This document shows positions 8,351 through 16,663 of a DNA stretch of 64,000 bases, piece after piece. The stretch's first letter is position 1. Every line of letters begins with the position of its first letter. This DNA is from Cryptosporangium phraense (GTDB taxonomy: Bacteria; Actinomycetota; Actinomycetes; Mycobacteriales; Cryptosporangiaceae): NCBI RefSeq assembly GCF_006912135.1, contig NZ_VIRS01000036.1, positions 1 to 64,000 on the forward strand, read 5' to 3'. The notes beneath the pieces are model-generated. The model saw only the letters and a list, made by a program, of their open reading frames with translations. It did no database searches and had not been told where the DNA came from. A program made the position numbers and the translations under genes.

Positions 8351-9474
8351 GCCGTACCGCCTCCTGAGCTCGGTCGCAGGGACCGTTGGTAGGCCACCAC
8401 CGCCCGGGTCGCGGCGGCCAGGTCGCAGGGCGCGGTCCAGAGCAGGGCGTGGGCGTCGTCGTACGCGGAGAGCACGTCGGCGCGCTCGCCGAGCCCGGAC
8501 CGGACCGCCTTCATCCGGTAGGCCTCGAGCCGGCCCCGGAGTTCCTCGCGCCGCTCGATCAGCCCGTCGGCGAACGCGCGCCGGTCGCGGGCCGCGTCGT
8601 GGGCGGCGGCGACCGCCTGCTCCAGGTCCGGGAGCGCCTGGTCGAGCGCGGTGCCGCGAATCCGGTCGAGGGCTCCGAGCCGGGCGCTGAGCCGCCCGGT
8701 CAACGCGTCGCCGGCCGGCAGCCGGGGATCGCGGATCTTGGCCGTGGCCCGGGCGTTGGCCGCGGTCACCGCCTCCTCGGCCGCGGCCAGCCGCTCCAGC
8801 GCCTCGCCGAGCGCCGCGATGCGCCCGGGGTACCCGGCCCGGGCGGCGGCGAGCCGGGTCAGCTCGTCGAGCCGGTCGGTGGCGGCCGCGACGACGGCGG
8901 CCGCCCCGGGGTCCGTGAGATCGGTGCCGATCGGATCCGCCTCCGCCCGCCGGGCCAACCGGCGCAGCGCCGCCGTGCTGTCCCCGGCGCCGACGGCGCG
9001 CTGGGCGGCGTCCAGACGGGTCTGTAAGGACGTGAGGGCGGTGACCTCGGTCAGCCGGGTGGCGACCTCGGCCACGACGGCGGTGACCTGGCGGCACTCC
9101 TCGGTGAGCCAGGGGCCGACGTCGACCAGGTCGGTCGAGCGCAGGCCGGCCGGGACGTCCTCGTCGGCGATCGGGGCGAAGAGCAGCGCGGAGACCGCCG
9201 TGAGAGGGGACCGGCCCGGGCGGGCCGCGTCCGGCGGACCGGCCGCGTCGAGTGCACCGCAAAACGCGCGGAAGGCGCCCCAGAGCGCGTCGAGCCGCGG
9301 CGCGAGCCGCTCCCACAGCTCGCGGGTCGCCCCGGCGAGCTCGGCGGTCCGCAGGTAGGCCAGGCCGTTGTCGGCGGTGTCCAGCGCGAACAGCGCGTCC
9401 GCCACCCGGTGCCGGTCACCGGCCAGCTGGGTGAGCGTCCGGGCGATCCAGGCCCGGTCGACGATCGCCGGCAC
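8347..9474 (-). CDS. Helical protein of unknown function in the pknG operon
   Basis: 375 residues from a GTG five bases after the glnH stop; the stop overlaps the pknG start (ATGA), so the genes are translationally coupled. I recognise no family. The sequence is almost entirely amphipathic helix rich in Ala, Leu, Arg and Glu, with no signal peptide, membrane segment or cysteine pairs. Heptad-like runs occur near the middle and end (LDELTRLAAARAGY, IAALGEALERLAAAEEA, ADGLIERREELRGRLEAYR), ending in ADVLSAYDDAHALLW and a disordered tail SSGGGTA. Its place between sensor and kinase genes suggests a cytoplasmic coiled-coil adaptor linking GlnX to PknG. That is inference only. Confidence 0.8.
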   Translation of the reverse strand: MPAIVDRAWIARTLTQLAGDRHRVADALFALDTADNGLAYLRTAELAGATRELWERLAPRLDALWGAFRAFCGALDAAGPPDAARPGRSPLTAVSALLFAPIADEDVPAGLRSTDLVDVGPWLTEECRQVTAVVAEVATRLTEVTALTSLQTRLDAAQRAVGAGDSTAALRRLARRAEADPIGTDLTDPGAAAVVAAATDRLDELTRLAAARAGYPGRIAALGEALERLAAAEEAVTAANARATAKIRDPRLPAGDALTGRLSARLGALDRIRGTALDQALPDLEQAVAAAHDAARDRRAFADGLIERREELRGRLEAYRMKAVRSGLGERADVLSAYDDAHALLWTAPCDLAAATRAVVAYQRSLRPSSGGGTA

Positions 9475-9479
9475 GGCCG

Positions 9480-10475
9480 TCAGTCCCGGTACACGGCGAC
9501 GGGCGTCGGCGCGGGGCCGAGCCGGCCGAGCCAGCGGTCGTAGCTGCGGGCCAGCGCTCCGCTCGACCGCATCCGGGCGAGGACGCCGTTGACGAACCGG
9601 ACCAGGTCGCGGTCGTCCCGCGGGATCGCGACGCCGGACGGCTCGCTGCTCATCGGGGGCCCGACGAGCTCGGTGCCGGGATCCTGGGCCGCGATGCCGA
9701 GCAGGATCGTGTCGTTGGTGGACACCGCGTCGACCTGGCCCTGCTGGAGCAGCACCAGGCAGTCGAGCGTGATGTCGGTGGACACCGGCACGACGCCGGG
9801 GACCGCGGCGACCTTGGCGATGCTCGTGCTGCCCTTGGTCGCGCAGACCTTGCCGTGCCGGGCGGCGATGTCCTGGATGGACGTGATGCCGGAGCCCTTG
9901 TTCACGAGGATGCGCTGCCGGGCCCGCAGGTACTCGGTGGAGAAGTTGACCTGCTGCCAGCGCTCGCAGTTCATCGTCACGGTGCGGATCACCATGTCGA
10001 CCTCGCGGCGCTGGAGGACCGGAATGCGGTCGACGGTGGTGATGTGGCGGTACTGGACGCGGTCCGGGGTTCCGAACAGCGCGCGCGAGATCGCCTCGGC
10101 CAGGTCGATCTCGAAGCCGGCCAGGGCGCCGGTGGTGGGGTCGCGGTAGCTGAGCAGGTAGGCGTTCTGGTCGATGCCGACGATGACGCGGCCGCGGCGC
10201 ACGATCCGCGCCATCGTGCTGCCGGCGGGCATCCTGTTCGGGGCCGGGAGCGACGCCGGCGGCCGGAAGCTGGCGACCGGGTTGCACGTCGGCTGGGGCG
10301 ACGGGCTGGGGACGACGGCCGGGTCGGCGACGTTGAGCGGCTCCGGGACGACCGGGGCCGGGGCCGGCGTACCGGTCTCGCCGGGCGCGGCCCCGCAGGC
10401 GGCGAGCAGCGCGACGACGACCCCGGCGGCACCGAGCCGCACCGCCGCGCGGGAAAGCACGGCGGCCCGGGTCAT
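9480..10475 (-). CDS. glnH: GlnH-type amino-acid-binding lipoprotein
   Basis: 331 residues. The lipoprotein signal ends LLAAC (Cys27), followed by a Pro-rich tether and a family-3 solute-binding domain from about residue 85: GRVIVGIDQNAYLLSYRDPTTGALAGFEIDLAEAI, and TVTMNCERWQQVNFSTEYL. Close relatives bind glutamate, glutamine or aspartate. No ABC permease or ATPase is adjacent, whereas glnX overlaps upstream (ATGA) and pknG lies downstream. This matches the actinobacterial arrangement in which GlnH serves as a sensor for kinase control rather than as a transporter subunit. Confidence 0.92.
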   Translation of the reverse strand: MTRAAVLSRAAVRLGAAGVVVALLAACGAAPGETGTPAPAPVVPEPLNVADPAVVPSPSPQPTCNPVASFRPPASLPAPNRMPAGSTMARIVRRGRVIVGIDQNAYLLSYRDPTTGALAGFEIDLAEAISRALFGTPDRVQYRHITTVDRIPVLQRREVDMVIRTVTMNCERWQQVNFSTEYLRARQRILVNKGSGITSIQDIAARHGKVCATKGSTSIAKVAAVPGVVPVSTDITLDCLVLLQQGQVDAVSTNDTILLGIAAQDPGTELVGPPMSSEPSGVAIPRDDRDLVRFVNGVLARMRSSGALARSYDRWLGRLGPAPTPVAVYRD

Positions 10476-11824
10476 CGGTATTCTCCGATGCGCTTGCGGG
10501 TGCCGAGGACGACCGCGACGACGGCCAGCAGGCCGAGGGCGACGATCGCGACCCGGGCCGAGGCCAGGTCACCGGCCGCGCCGTCGGCGCGGTCGTCGAA
10601 GTAGTCACCGGTGAGCTCGACGTACTCGGCCAGCCGCTGGTCGAGCCGCTCGAACGCCACCGACGTGGTCTCCCCCGGGCCCGACACCAGCGCGACGGCG
10701 CCGCGATAGTCGCCGCGGTCGTCGAGGGCCCGGACCTTCTTGTGCAGCCCCCACCAGTACCGGGTCAGCCCGGCGACGCGGTCGAACAGGTCCCGGTCGG
10801 ACGAGGCCCGGTCGGCGGCGTCGCCCAGGAGTCCGGACCGGCCGTCGGCGCCGACCAGCCGGGTGAGCACCTGGACGTAGTGCCTCTCGTCGGCCGCGCC
10901 GTCACCCCGGGAGATCAGCGTCAGCGACTCGTCGGCCCGGGCCTGCAGGACGAGGACCCGCGCCTCGGCCAGCCGGATGAACTGCTCCGACCCGAGCTTC
11001 CGTCCGTCGTCGAGGTACCCGACCGCGGAGCCGATCGCGACCGTCGACCAGACCAGGCCGACGACCGTCACCGCGGTCGCGACCGCGAGACCGGGGTTGA
11101 GCACGCGGTTCGTCCGCCGGAGGAGGAAGACCTGGGCCGCGGCCAGCGCGCCGAGCAGGAGCAGCCCGAGGACCGGAACGCTCACCGGGAAGTCGGCGCC
11201 GGCCCGCTGGGAGGCGGCCAGGCGGTCGGTCTCCCGCGTGAACAGGTCCTGGGCGGCGGGCAGCAGCGTGCCGCGCATCAGCCCGGACGCCTCCCGCAGG
11301 TAGGCCGCGCCGAGCGGGAGCTGCTGACGGTCGTAGGACCGGGCGGTCTCGACGAGTCCGGTGTAGACCGGCAGGCCGATCGCGAGCGAGCGGAGCTTCT
11401 CCTCGCTGCGCCGGTCGGGCTCGTTCGTGGCCCGGAGCGCCTGGGCCAGGGCCGAGCCGGCCCGCGCGATGTCGTCCTGATAGCGCTGACGCAGGGCGGG
11501 CGTCCCGTCGCCGCCGGCCAGGAACGCGGTGGCGGCCGAGGCGTCGGCGTCGGAGAGCGAGCGGTAGATGTCGAGCGCGTGGACGCTGAGCGGGCCGCTG
11601 ACCGTCCGGACGTCCCGGACCTGGTCCTCGCGGGCACGGGTGCCGCTGTTGGCCATCGCCACCCAGAGCAGCCCGAGCACGACGAGCCCGGCGGTGACGG
11701 CGAGGAGCAGCCCGGGGGTGGTTCGGACCCGCCGGAGCGTGGGCGCGGTTCTCGTCCGGAGCGTGGGTGGGGCAGGAGGAGTTGTCGTCAGGACCACGGA
11801 CCGCCCCCGATCTTCCGACTGCAT
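10472..11824 (-). CDS. glnX: GlnX-type membrane sensor protein
   Basis: 450 residues with four predicted membrane helices: about 37-59, 212-233, 242-263 and 424-443. A long extracytoplasmic helical region separates the first two (about 60-210) and another separates the last two (about 264-423). Both ends lie on the same side and the tail after helix four is only RKRIGEYR. This is the topology of corynebacterial GlnX, which passes the GlnH ligand state to PknG. The long helical loops resemble chemoreceptor sensor bundles. First gene of the eight-gene operon. The ATG at 11824 has no good ribosome-binding site; a GTG 11 codons later, behind a G-rich stretch, is an alternative start. Confidence 0.88.
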   Translation of the reverse strand: MQSEDRGRSVVLTTTPPAPPTLRTRTAPTLRRVRTTPGLLLAVTAGLVVLGLLWVAMANSGTRAREDQVRDVRTVSGPLSVHALDIYRSLSDADASAATAFLAGGDGTPALRQRYQDDIARAGSALAQALRATNEPDRRSEEKLRSLAIGLPVYTGLVETARSYDRQQLPLGAAYLREASGLMRGTLLPAAQDLFTRETDRLAASQRAGADFPVSVPVLGLLLLGALAAAQVFLLRRTNRVLNPGLAVATAVTVVGLVWSTVAIGSAVGYLDDGRKLGSEQFIRLAEARVLVLQARADESLTLISRGDGAADERHYVQVLTRLVGADGRSGLLGDAADRASSDRDLFDRVAGLTRYWWGLHKKVRALDDRGDYRGAVALVSGPGETTSVAFERLDQRLAEYVELTGDYFDDRADGAAGDLASARVAIVALGLLAVVAVVLGTRKRIGEYR

Positions 11825-11873
11825 TTCAGGCTAGGACGGGGCCGCAAGATGCGAAGCGAGAAATGCGGGTCGG

Positions 11874-13067
11874 TCAGACCACGGTGAGGCGGACCGGGCC
11901 TCCGCGGGGGTCGGCGTGACGCAGGATCGAGTACGGGACCCGGAAGACGCGGCCCGGGGCCGCCGGCCACGGTGGACGGACGACGCCGATCGGCAGGCCG
12001 TCCTGGAGCGCGGTGACGACCGGGAACCGGTGGAAGACGTCGCACCGGAGCAGCAGGCGGCCGCGGGCGGGCGCGGCGCCCCCGGGCTCGAAGATCTGCG
12101 GGGCGATCCAGCGCAGCGGTGGGTCGACCGAGAGCCCGAGCCCAGCGGAGGGTTCCGTCCGACCGTCCAGATGGGCGCGTACCGCCCGAGCCACGTGCCG
12201 GCCGTCGAGCGCGGCCACGTCCGCGGTGTCGACCGGGTGGAGAAGGTTCCCGGCCGCGAAGACCCCCGGGGTGCTGGTGCGCAGCGCCGTGTCGACCCGC
12301 GGGCCGCGGGTGCCGCGGTCCATGTCCAGGCCTCCGGTGCGGGCCAGTTCGTGGTCGGGGATCCAGTCGCCGGTGGTGATCACCGTGTCGCAGGGCACCC
12401 TGCGGCGCTCCCCGGTGCGCCGGTCCTCGACGTCGACCGCGGTCACCCGGCGCTTGCCGTGGATCGCGACGACCCGGGAGGCCGGCCGCACCGGCACGCC
12501 GAACGTGACCGCCTTCTCGTGCTCGGTGGTCATCAGTACCGTCCGGCAGCCGGCCTCGCGCAGCGTCAGGACCGCGGACCAGCTGACCAGCTCGGCGCCG
12601 ATCACGACCGCCCTCGTGCCGACCTCCCGGTGGTGGAGATGGACGAGGTTCTGGAGCTGGCCGGTCGTGTAGACGCCGTCCGGGCGGTCGCCGGGGATCA
12701 GCCGGGCCGCCCTCGGGCGTTCGCGGGCTCCAGTGGCCAGCACGATCGCGTCCGCGGTCACGACCCGTCGGCCCCGGGGCGAGGTGACCTCGAGGGCCTG
12801 GGCCCCGGCCCAGCCGGTCACCATGGCCTCGGTCTCCAGCTCGGCGCCCGCGTCGCGGGCCGTCCGCGTCAGCCGGCGGGCGTACTCCGGTCCGGAGAGG
12901 AACCGGTGCAGGTCGCGCAGCCCGAATCCCGGGTGGTCGCTGTGCCGCGGGATCCCGCCGGTCTCGGCCTCCCGCTCGAGGACGAGCACCTCCGCCGACG
13001 ACGCCAGCGCGGCCGCCGCGGTCAGCCCGGCCGGCCCCCCGCCGACGATCACGACGCGCCCGCTCAT
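11874..13067 (-). CDS. FAD/NAD(P)-dependent oxidoreductase of the glycerol-3-phosphate operon
   Basis: 397 residues from the ATG at 13067, which overlaps the upstream gene stop (ATGA). Starts with a dinucleotide-binding fold (VVIVGGGPAGLTAAAALA), has the ATG motif of pyridine-nucleotide disulfide oxidoreductases (DAIVLATGARERPR) and a second, degenerate nucleotide site (AVVIGAELVSWSA). A late VFAAGNLLHPVDTADVAALDG segment matches the second FAD contact. It probably passes electrons from the partner dehydrogenase to NAD or another acceptor, as in bacterial operons pairing a BFD-domain glycerol-3-phosphate dehydrogenase with such a flavoprotein. Last gene of the operon. Confidence 0.82.
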   Translation of the reverse strand: MSGRVVIVGGGPAGLTAAAALASSAEVLVLEREAETGGIPRHSDHPGFGLRDLHRFLSGPEYARRLTRTARDAGAELETEAMVTGWAGAQALEVTSPRGRRVVTADAIVLATGARERPRAARLIPGDRPDGVYTTGQLQNLVHLHHREVGTRAVVIGAELVSWSAVLTLREAGCRTVLMTTEHEKAVTFGVPVRPASRVVAIHGKRRVTAVDVEDRRTGERRRVPCDTVITTGDWIPDHELARTGGLDMDRGTRGPRVDTALRTSTPGVFAAGNLLHPVDTADVAALDGRHVARAVRAHLDGRTEPSAGLGLSVDPPLRWIAPQIFEPGGAAPARGRLLLRCDVFHRFPVVTALQDGLPIGVVRPPWPAAPGRVFRVPYSILRHADPRGGPVRLTVV

Positions 13068-14437
13068 CGGGCGGCGCCCTGGGCCTCGACCAGTTCGGCG
13101 ACGTGCGCGCCGCAGTAGAAACCCTGGCAGCGGCCGTTCATCACCCGAGTCCGGCGGCGCAGGCCGTCCAGATCCGACGGCGGAATCACCGACGCGTACG
13201 CGTCCCGGATCTCCCCGCTGGTCACCCGCTCGCAGAAACACACGATCCGCCCGTACTCCGGGTCGGCCTCGATCGCGGCCGCGTCCTGGTACGGACGCAT
13301 GCCGGCCTCGCCGAGGTTCGGCATCCGCGGCGGCGCCGGCAGGTTCTCCCGCGGGGCCAGGTCGAGAAACCCGCTCAGCAACCCGGACACGTGCTCGGCG
13401 ATCGCCATCCCGGCCGTCAGCCCGGTCGACCGGATCCCGCCGACCAGCACGTACCGCTGGTCGGCGTCCACGTCGATCAGGTAGTCACCGCGGTCGATCG
13501 CGGCCCGCAGGCCCGCGTACGTCGCGGTCACCTCCTCCTCGAGCAGCCGCGGCATCAGCTCCGCGCCCTTCTCCCGCAGGAACGCGAACCCGTCCGCCGA
13601 CGTCCCGGTCGCGGTCCGGTCGGACAGGTCCTCGGCCGTCGGGCCGAGCATCACGTTGCCGTAGATCGTCGGCGAGACCAGCACGCCCTTGCCGACCTTC
13701 GACGGCACCGGCAGCACGATCACCGGCACCAGCGGCCGGGCCAGCTTGTCGAACACCAGCAGCTCGCCGCGCCGGGGCGTCACCGTGAACCGGTCGTACC
13801 CGAACAGCCGGTCGAGCACGTCCGCGCCGAGCCCGGCCGCGTTGATCACCCACCGGGCCGAGACGCGGCCCGCCGTCGTCGAGATCCCGGTCGTCGACGG
13901 CCCGACCGCCACCGACGTGACCCGGTGCCCGCGCAGCAACGTCACCCCGCGGTTCACCGCGTCCGTCGCCAGCGCCAGGTTCGTCGTCCAGGTGCAGATG
14001 ATCGACTCCCCCGGCACGCTCAGCCCGCCGAGCGCGCCCGGCCCGAGGTCCGGCACCTGCCGGTACACCTCGTCCGCGGACACGATCCCGCACGCGGTGT
14101 ACCCGTTCTGCTCGGCCTTCCGACGCAGGCCCGGCAGCGCGTCCCGTTGCTCGGACGTCCAGGCGACGAGCAGCGCACCGGTCCGTTCCACGGGGACGCC
14201 GGTCTCCGCCGCGTACGCTCCGAGCAGCGCGTATCCCCGGGCGACCAGCCTCGACTCGAGGGTGCCGGGGGTCGCGTCGAACCCGGTGTGCAGAATCGCG
14301 GTGTTGGCCTTGCTGGTGCCGTCGCCGACGTCGTCGCGTGCCTCGAGCAGCGCCACCGAGCGGGACGTGCCGCCCAGCGTCCGGGCGAGCGCGGCCCCGA
14401 CGAGTCCGCCGCCGATCACCGCGATGTCGAACGTCAC
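13064..14437 (-). CDS. FAD-dependent glycerol-3-phosphate dehydrogenase with C-terminal BFD [2Fe-2S] domain
   Basis: 457 residues from GTG 14437, overlapping the kinase stop (GTGA). An N-terminal DAO-type flavin fold (IAVIGGGLVGAALARTLGG) is followed by a substrate domain (NTAILHTGFDATPGTLESRLV, NAAGLGADVLDRL, GVLVSPTIYGNVMLGPTAED) and the signature VGGIRSTGLTAGMAIAEHV. Cysteines 400, 402, 437 and 442 (CFC..GRCQGFYC) fit a bacterioferritin-associated-ferredoxin-like Fe-S domain. This architecture converts glycerol-3-phosphate to dihydroxyacetone phosphate and passes electrons to a partner flavoprotein, here encoded next. A related 2-hydroxyacid or other polyol phosphate substrate is possible. 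Confidence 0.85.
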   Translation of the reverse strand: MTFDIAVIGGGLVGAALARTLGGTSRSVALLEARDDVGDGTSKANTAILHTGFDATPGTLESRLVARGYALLGAYAAETGVPVERTGALLVAWTSEQRDALPGLRRKAEQNGYTACGIVSADEVYRQVPDLGPGALGGLSVPGESIICTWTTNLALATDAVNRGVTLLRGHRVTSVAVGPSTTGISTTAGRVSARWVINAAGLGADVLDRLFGYDRFTVTPRRGELLVFDKLARPLVPVIVLPVPSKVGKGVLVSPTIYGNVMLGPTAEDLSDRTATGTSADGFAFLREKGAELMPRLLEEEVTATYAGLRAAIDRGDYLIDVDADQRYVLVGGIRSTGLTAGMAIAEHVSGLLSGFLDLAPRENLPAPPRMPNLGEAGMRPYQDAAAIEADPEYGRIVCFCERVTSGEIRDAYASVIPPSDLDGLRRRTRVMNGRCQGFYCGAHVAELVEAQGAAR

Positions 14438-15858
14438 GAGGTTCCCTTCGAGGAGAAGGCGGCCGCTTCGCGCCACCGTGCGAGGTGCGAGGCCGCGCGG
14501 TCGGGCGTCCAGAGGGGTTCGAAGACCGACGAGGGCCGCCAGCCGCCGACGACGTCGGCCACGACGGCGGTGGGGTCGAGCGCGAGGCGCGCGCAGGCGG
14601 CGGCGCCGAGCGGCGTGGCGTGCGGCGAGGGGTAGACCTCGACGGGCAGCTGGGCCAGGTCGGCCTGGGCCTGCAGCAGCACGCGGGAGCGGGTCAGGCC
14701 GCCGTCGACCCGCAGGCGGGTGAGCGCGGCGCCGAGGTCGTCGCCGACCAGCACGGCCAGCGCGGCGACCTGCGCGGCCATCCCTTCGAGCACGGCCCGG
14801 ACCAGGTGACCGCGGTCGGTGGAGAGCGTCATCCCGGAGAACGTCGCCGTCGCGCCCGGGTCCCACCAGGGCGCGGCCAGGCCGGCCAGCGCGGGCACGC
14901 AGAGCACCCCGTCGGAGGCGGCGGCCGACGCGTTGTCGAGCTGGTCGGCGCCGGTGATCAGCCCGAGCGAGATCAGCCACCGGACCGCCGACGCGGCCGT
15001 GTAGACCTGCCCGTCGACGCAGTACGCGGTGCCGTCGCGCAGGGTCCAGGCCACCGAGGTGGCCAGCCCGGCCCTCGACCGGGCCGCGGTGCCGCCGAGC
15101 TGCGCGAGCAGGAACGCCCCGGTGCCATAGGTGCACTTCGCCTCGCCGGGCGAGAGGCACGACTCGGCCAGCAGCGCGGCCTGCTGGTCGACGATCAGCC
15201 CGGTCACCGGCAGCTCGCCGCCGAACGCCGTGGTCGTGCCCACGACGTCGTCCGAGGCGACGAGTTCCGGCAGCTGCTCGTCGCCCAGCCCGAACACGTC
15301 GAGCAGGTCGTCGTTCCAGGCGACCGCGTCGACGTCGAGCAGGAGCGACCGCGACGCGGTCGACGTGTCGGTGACGAACGCGCCGCAGAGGTGGTGCACC
15401 AGCCAGGTGTCGGTCGTGGTGACCACGCCGTCGCGGGTCAGCGAGTCGCGGATCCAGCGCATCTTCGGCGCGGAGAAGTAGCAGTCGAGGACCAGGCCGG
15501 TCCGCTCGGCGACCGCCGGGGCGTGCGCGGCGAGGCCGGCGCAGATCGCTTCGGCCCGCCGGTCCTGCCAGACGATCGCCGGGGTCAGCGGCTCGCCGGT
15601 CGCGCGGTCCCAGGCCAGGACGGTCTCGCCCTGGTTGGCCAGCGCGACCGCGCTCAGCGGCCGGCCGGCCTCGGCCGCGGCCCGGCGCCCGGCGGTCAGC
15701 ACCGAGTCGAGCAGGGCGCGCGGGTCCTGCTCGACGCCCCCGCCGTCGAGGTACCGCGGGTGCAGCGTCTCCTCGGCGATCGCCAGGACCCGCCCGGTTT
15801 CGTCGACGACGATCGCCTTGGTGCCGGACGTCCCCTGATCGATGGCGAGGATGTTCAC
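14434..15858 (-). CDS. glpK: FGGY-family sugar/polyol kinase, probably glycerol kinase
   Basis: 474 residues starting VNILAIDQGTSGTKAIVVDE, the phosphate-1 loop of FGGY kinases. The GTG at 15858 was chosen because the upstream frame has no homologous residues and crosses the promoter. Other family marks are WQDRRAEAICAGL, TGLVLDCYFSAPKMRWI (glycerol-kinase-like), TDTWLVHHLCG, the adenosine segment TYGTGAFLLAQLG and DGGLTRSRVLLQ. It would phosphorylate glycerol or a related polyol, feeding the dehydrogenase that overlaps downstream. At 474 residues it is slightly shorter than usual glycerol kinases (about 500), so another three-carbon or larger polyol cannot be excluded. Confidence 0.83.
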   Translation of the reverse strand: MNILAIDQGTSGTKAIVVDETGRVLAIAEETLHPRYLDGGGVEQDPRALLDSVLTAGRRAAAEAGRPLSAVALANQGETVLAWDRATGEPLTPAIVWQDRRAEAICAGLAAHAPAVAERTGLVLDCYFSAPKMRWIRDSLTRDGVVTTTDTWLVHHLCGAFVTDTSTASRSLLLDVDAVAWNDDLLDVFGLGDEQLPELVASDDVVGTTTAFGGELPVTGLIVDQQAALLAESCLSPGEAKCTYGTGAFLLAQLGGTAARSRAGLATSVAWTLRDGTAYCVDGQVYTAASAVRWLISLGLITGADQLDNASAAASDGVLCVPALAGLAAPWWDPGATATFSGMTLSTDRGHLVRAVLEGMAAQVAALAVLVGDDLGAALTRLRVDGGLTRSRVLLQAQADLAQLPVEVYPSPHATPLGAAACARLALDPTAVVADVVGGWRPSSVFEPLWTPDRAASHLARWREAAAFSSKGTS

Positions 15859-15864
15859 GGCTTT

Positions 15865-15878
15865 ACTGTATAGACCAT
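15865..15878. promoter_or_regulatory. Probable GntR (HutC-type) operator upstream of the kinase operon
   Basis: Read on the minus strand the sequence is ATGGTCTATACAGT, an imperfect palindrome around GTCTATAC. It resembles the TGGTCTAGACCA-type sites bound by HutC/DasR-family regulators. It lies 7 bp upstream of the kinase start and 30 bp before the divergent GntR gene, so bound regulator could control both. Confidence 0.6.
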
Positions 15879-15907
15879 GCGGTGTGGACCGGAAGGTACC
15901 GTCGGTC

Positions 15908-16663
15908 ATGGTTAGGCTGTCGGGCGTGGCGGCGAAGAATACCAAGGGTGCGTCCGCGCCTCGTTATCTCACGATCGCCGGCGAACTGCGCGACCGGATC
16001 ACCACCGAGAAGCTCGCGCCGCACACGCTGATCCCGTCCGAGCGAGAGCTCTCCGACCAGTACGGGGTCAGCCGGATGACCGCGCGCCATGCGCTGTCGC
16101 TGCTGGAGAACGAGGGCTACGTCTACCGGCGCCCGCCGCGGGGCACGTTCGTGGCCGAGCCGCGCGTCCGGTTCCACATCGGAAGCTTCTCCGACGAGAT
16201 CACCCGGGTCGGGCGACGGCCGTCCGCGCAGGTCGTGTGGGCCGAGGAGCGGGAGCCGAGCCCGTCGGCCCGCGAGGCGCTCGACCTCGCGCCCGGCGTC
16301 ACCGTGCACGCGCTGCACCGTCTGCGTTTCGCCGACGACGAGCCGATCGCGCTGGAGACGACGTATTTTCCGAGCGGGTTGACGCCGGGTCTGCTGGAGC
16401 AGGGGTTGACCGGGTCGCTGTGGGAAGTGCTGCGTCGGCAGTACGGGATCGTCCCGACGCACGCCCGGGCGACGATCCAGTCGATCGTCATCGACGACGC
16501 GTCGTGTGCGAGGTTGAAGGTGCGGAGCGCGTCGCCCGGGGTGCTGTTGACGCGGTGGACGTATGACGGGGGCGGGCGGTGTATCGAGTTCGCGCGGGAC
16601 GTGTACCGGGCGGACAGGGCGTCGTTCGAGGTGGAGGCGACGATTCCGGTGCCGGTGGAGTGA
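15908..16663 (+). CDS. GntR-family regulator, HutC/UTRA type
   Basis: 251 residues from the ATG at 15908, which follows a GGAAGG element by 11 bases; a GTG six codons later is an alternative. The winged-helix domain contains LTIAGELRDRI, IPSERELSDQYGVSRMTARHALSLLENEGYVYRRPPRGTFV. The UTRA ligand-binding domain (about 95-245) includes HALHRLRFADDEPIALETTYFP and ends CIEFARDVYRADRASFEVE. It is divergent from the glycerol kinase operon with a matching operator between them, so it most likely represses that operon and is relieved by a phosphorylated sugar or polyol. Confidence 0.9.
   Translation: MVRLSGVAAKNTKGASAPRYLTIAGELRDRITTEKLAPHTLIPSERELSDQYGVSRMTARHALSLLENEGYVYRRPPRGTFVAEPRVRFHIGSFSDEITRVGRRPSAQVVWAEEREPSPSAREALDLAPGVTVHALHRLRFADDEPIALETTYFPSGLTPGLLEQGLTGSLWEVLRRQYGIVPTHARATIQSIVIDDASCARLKVRSASPGVLLTRWTYDGGGRCIEFARDVYRADRASFEVEATIPVPVE

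Noticed and set aside
9480-10475. Calling glnH part of an ABC importer
   Set aside because: No permease or ATPase is adjacent; the neighbours are glnX and pknG, as in sensor operons.
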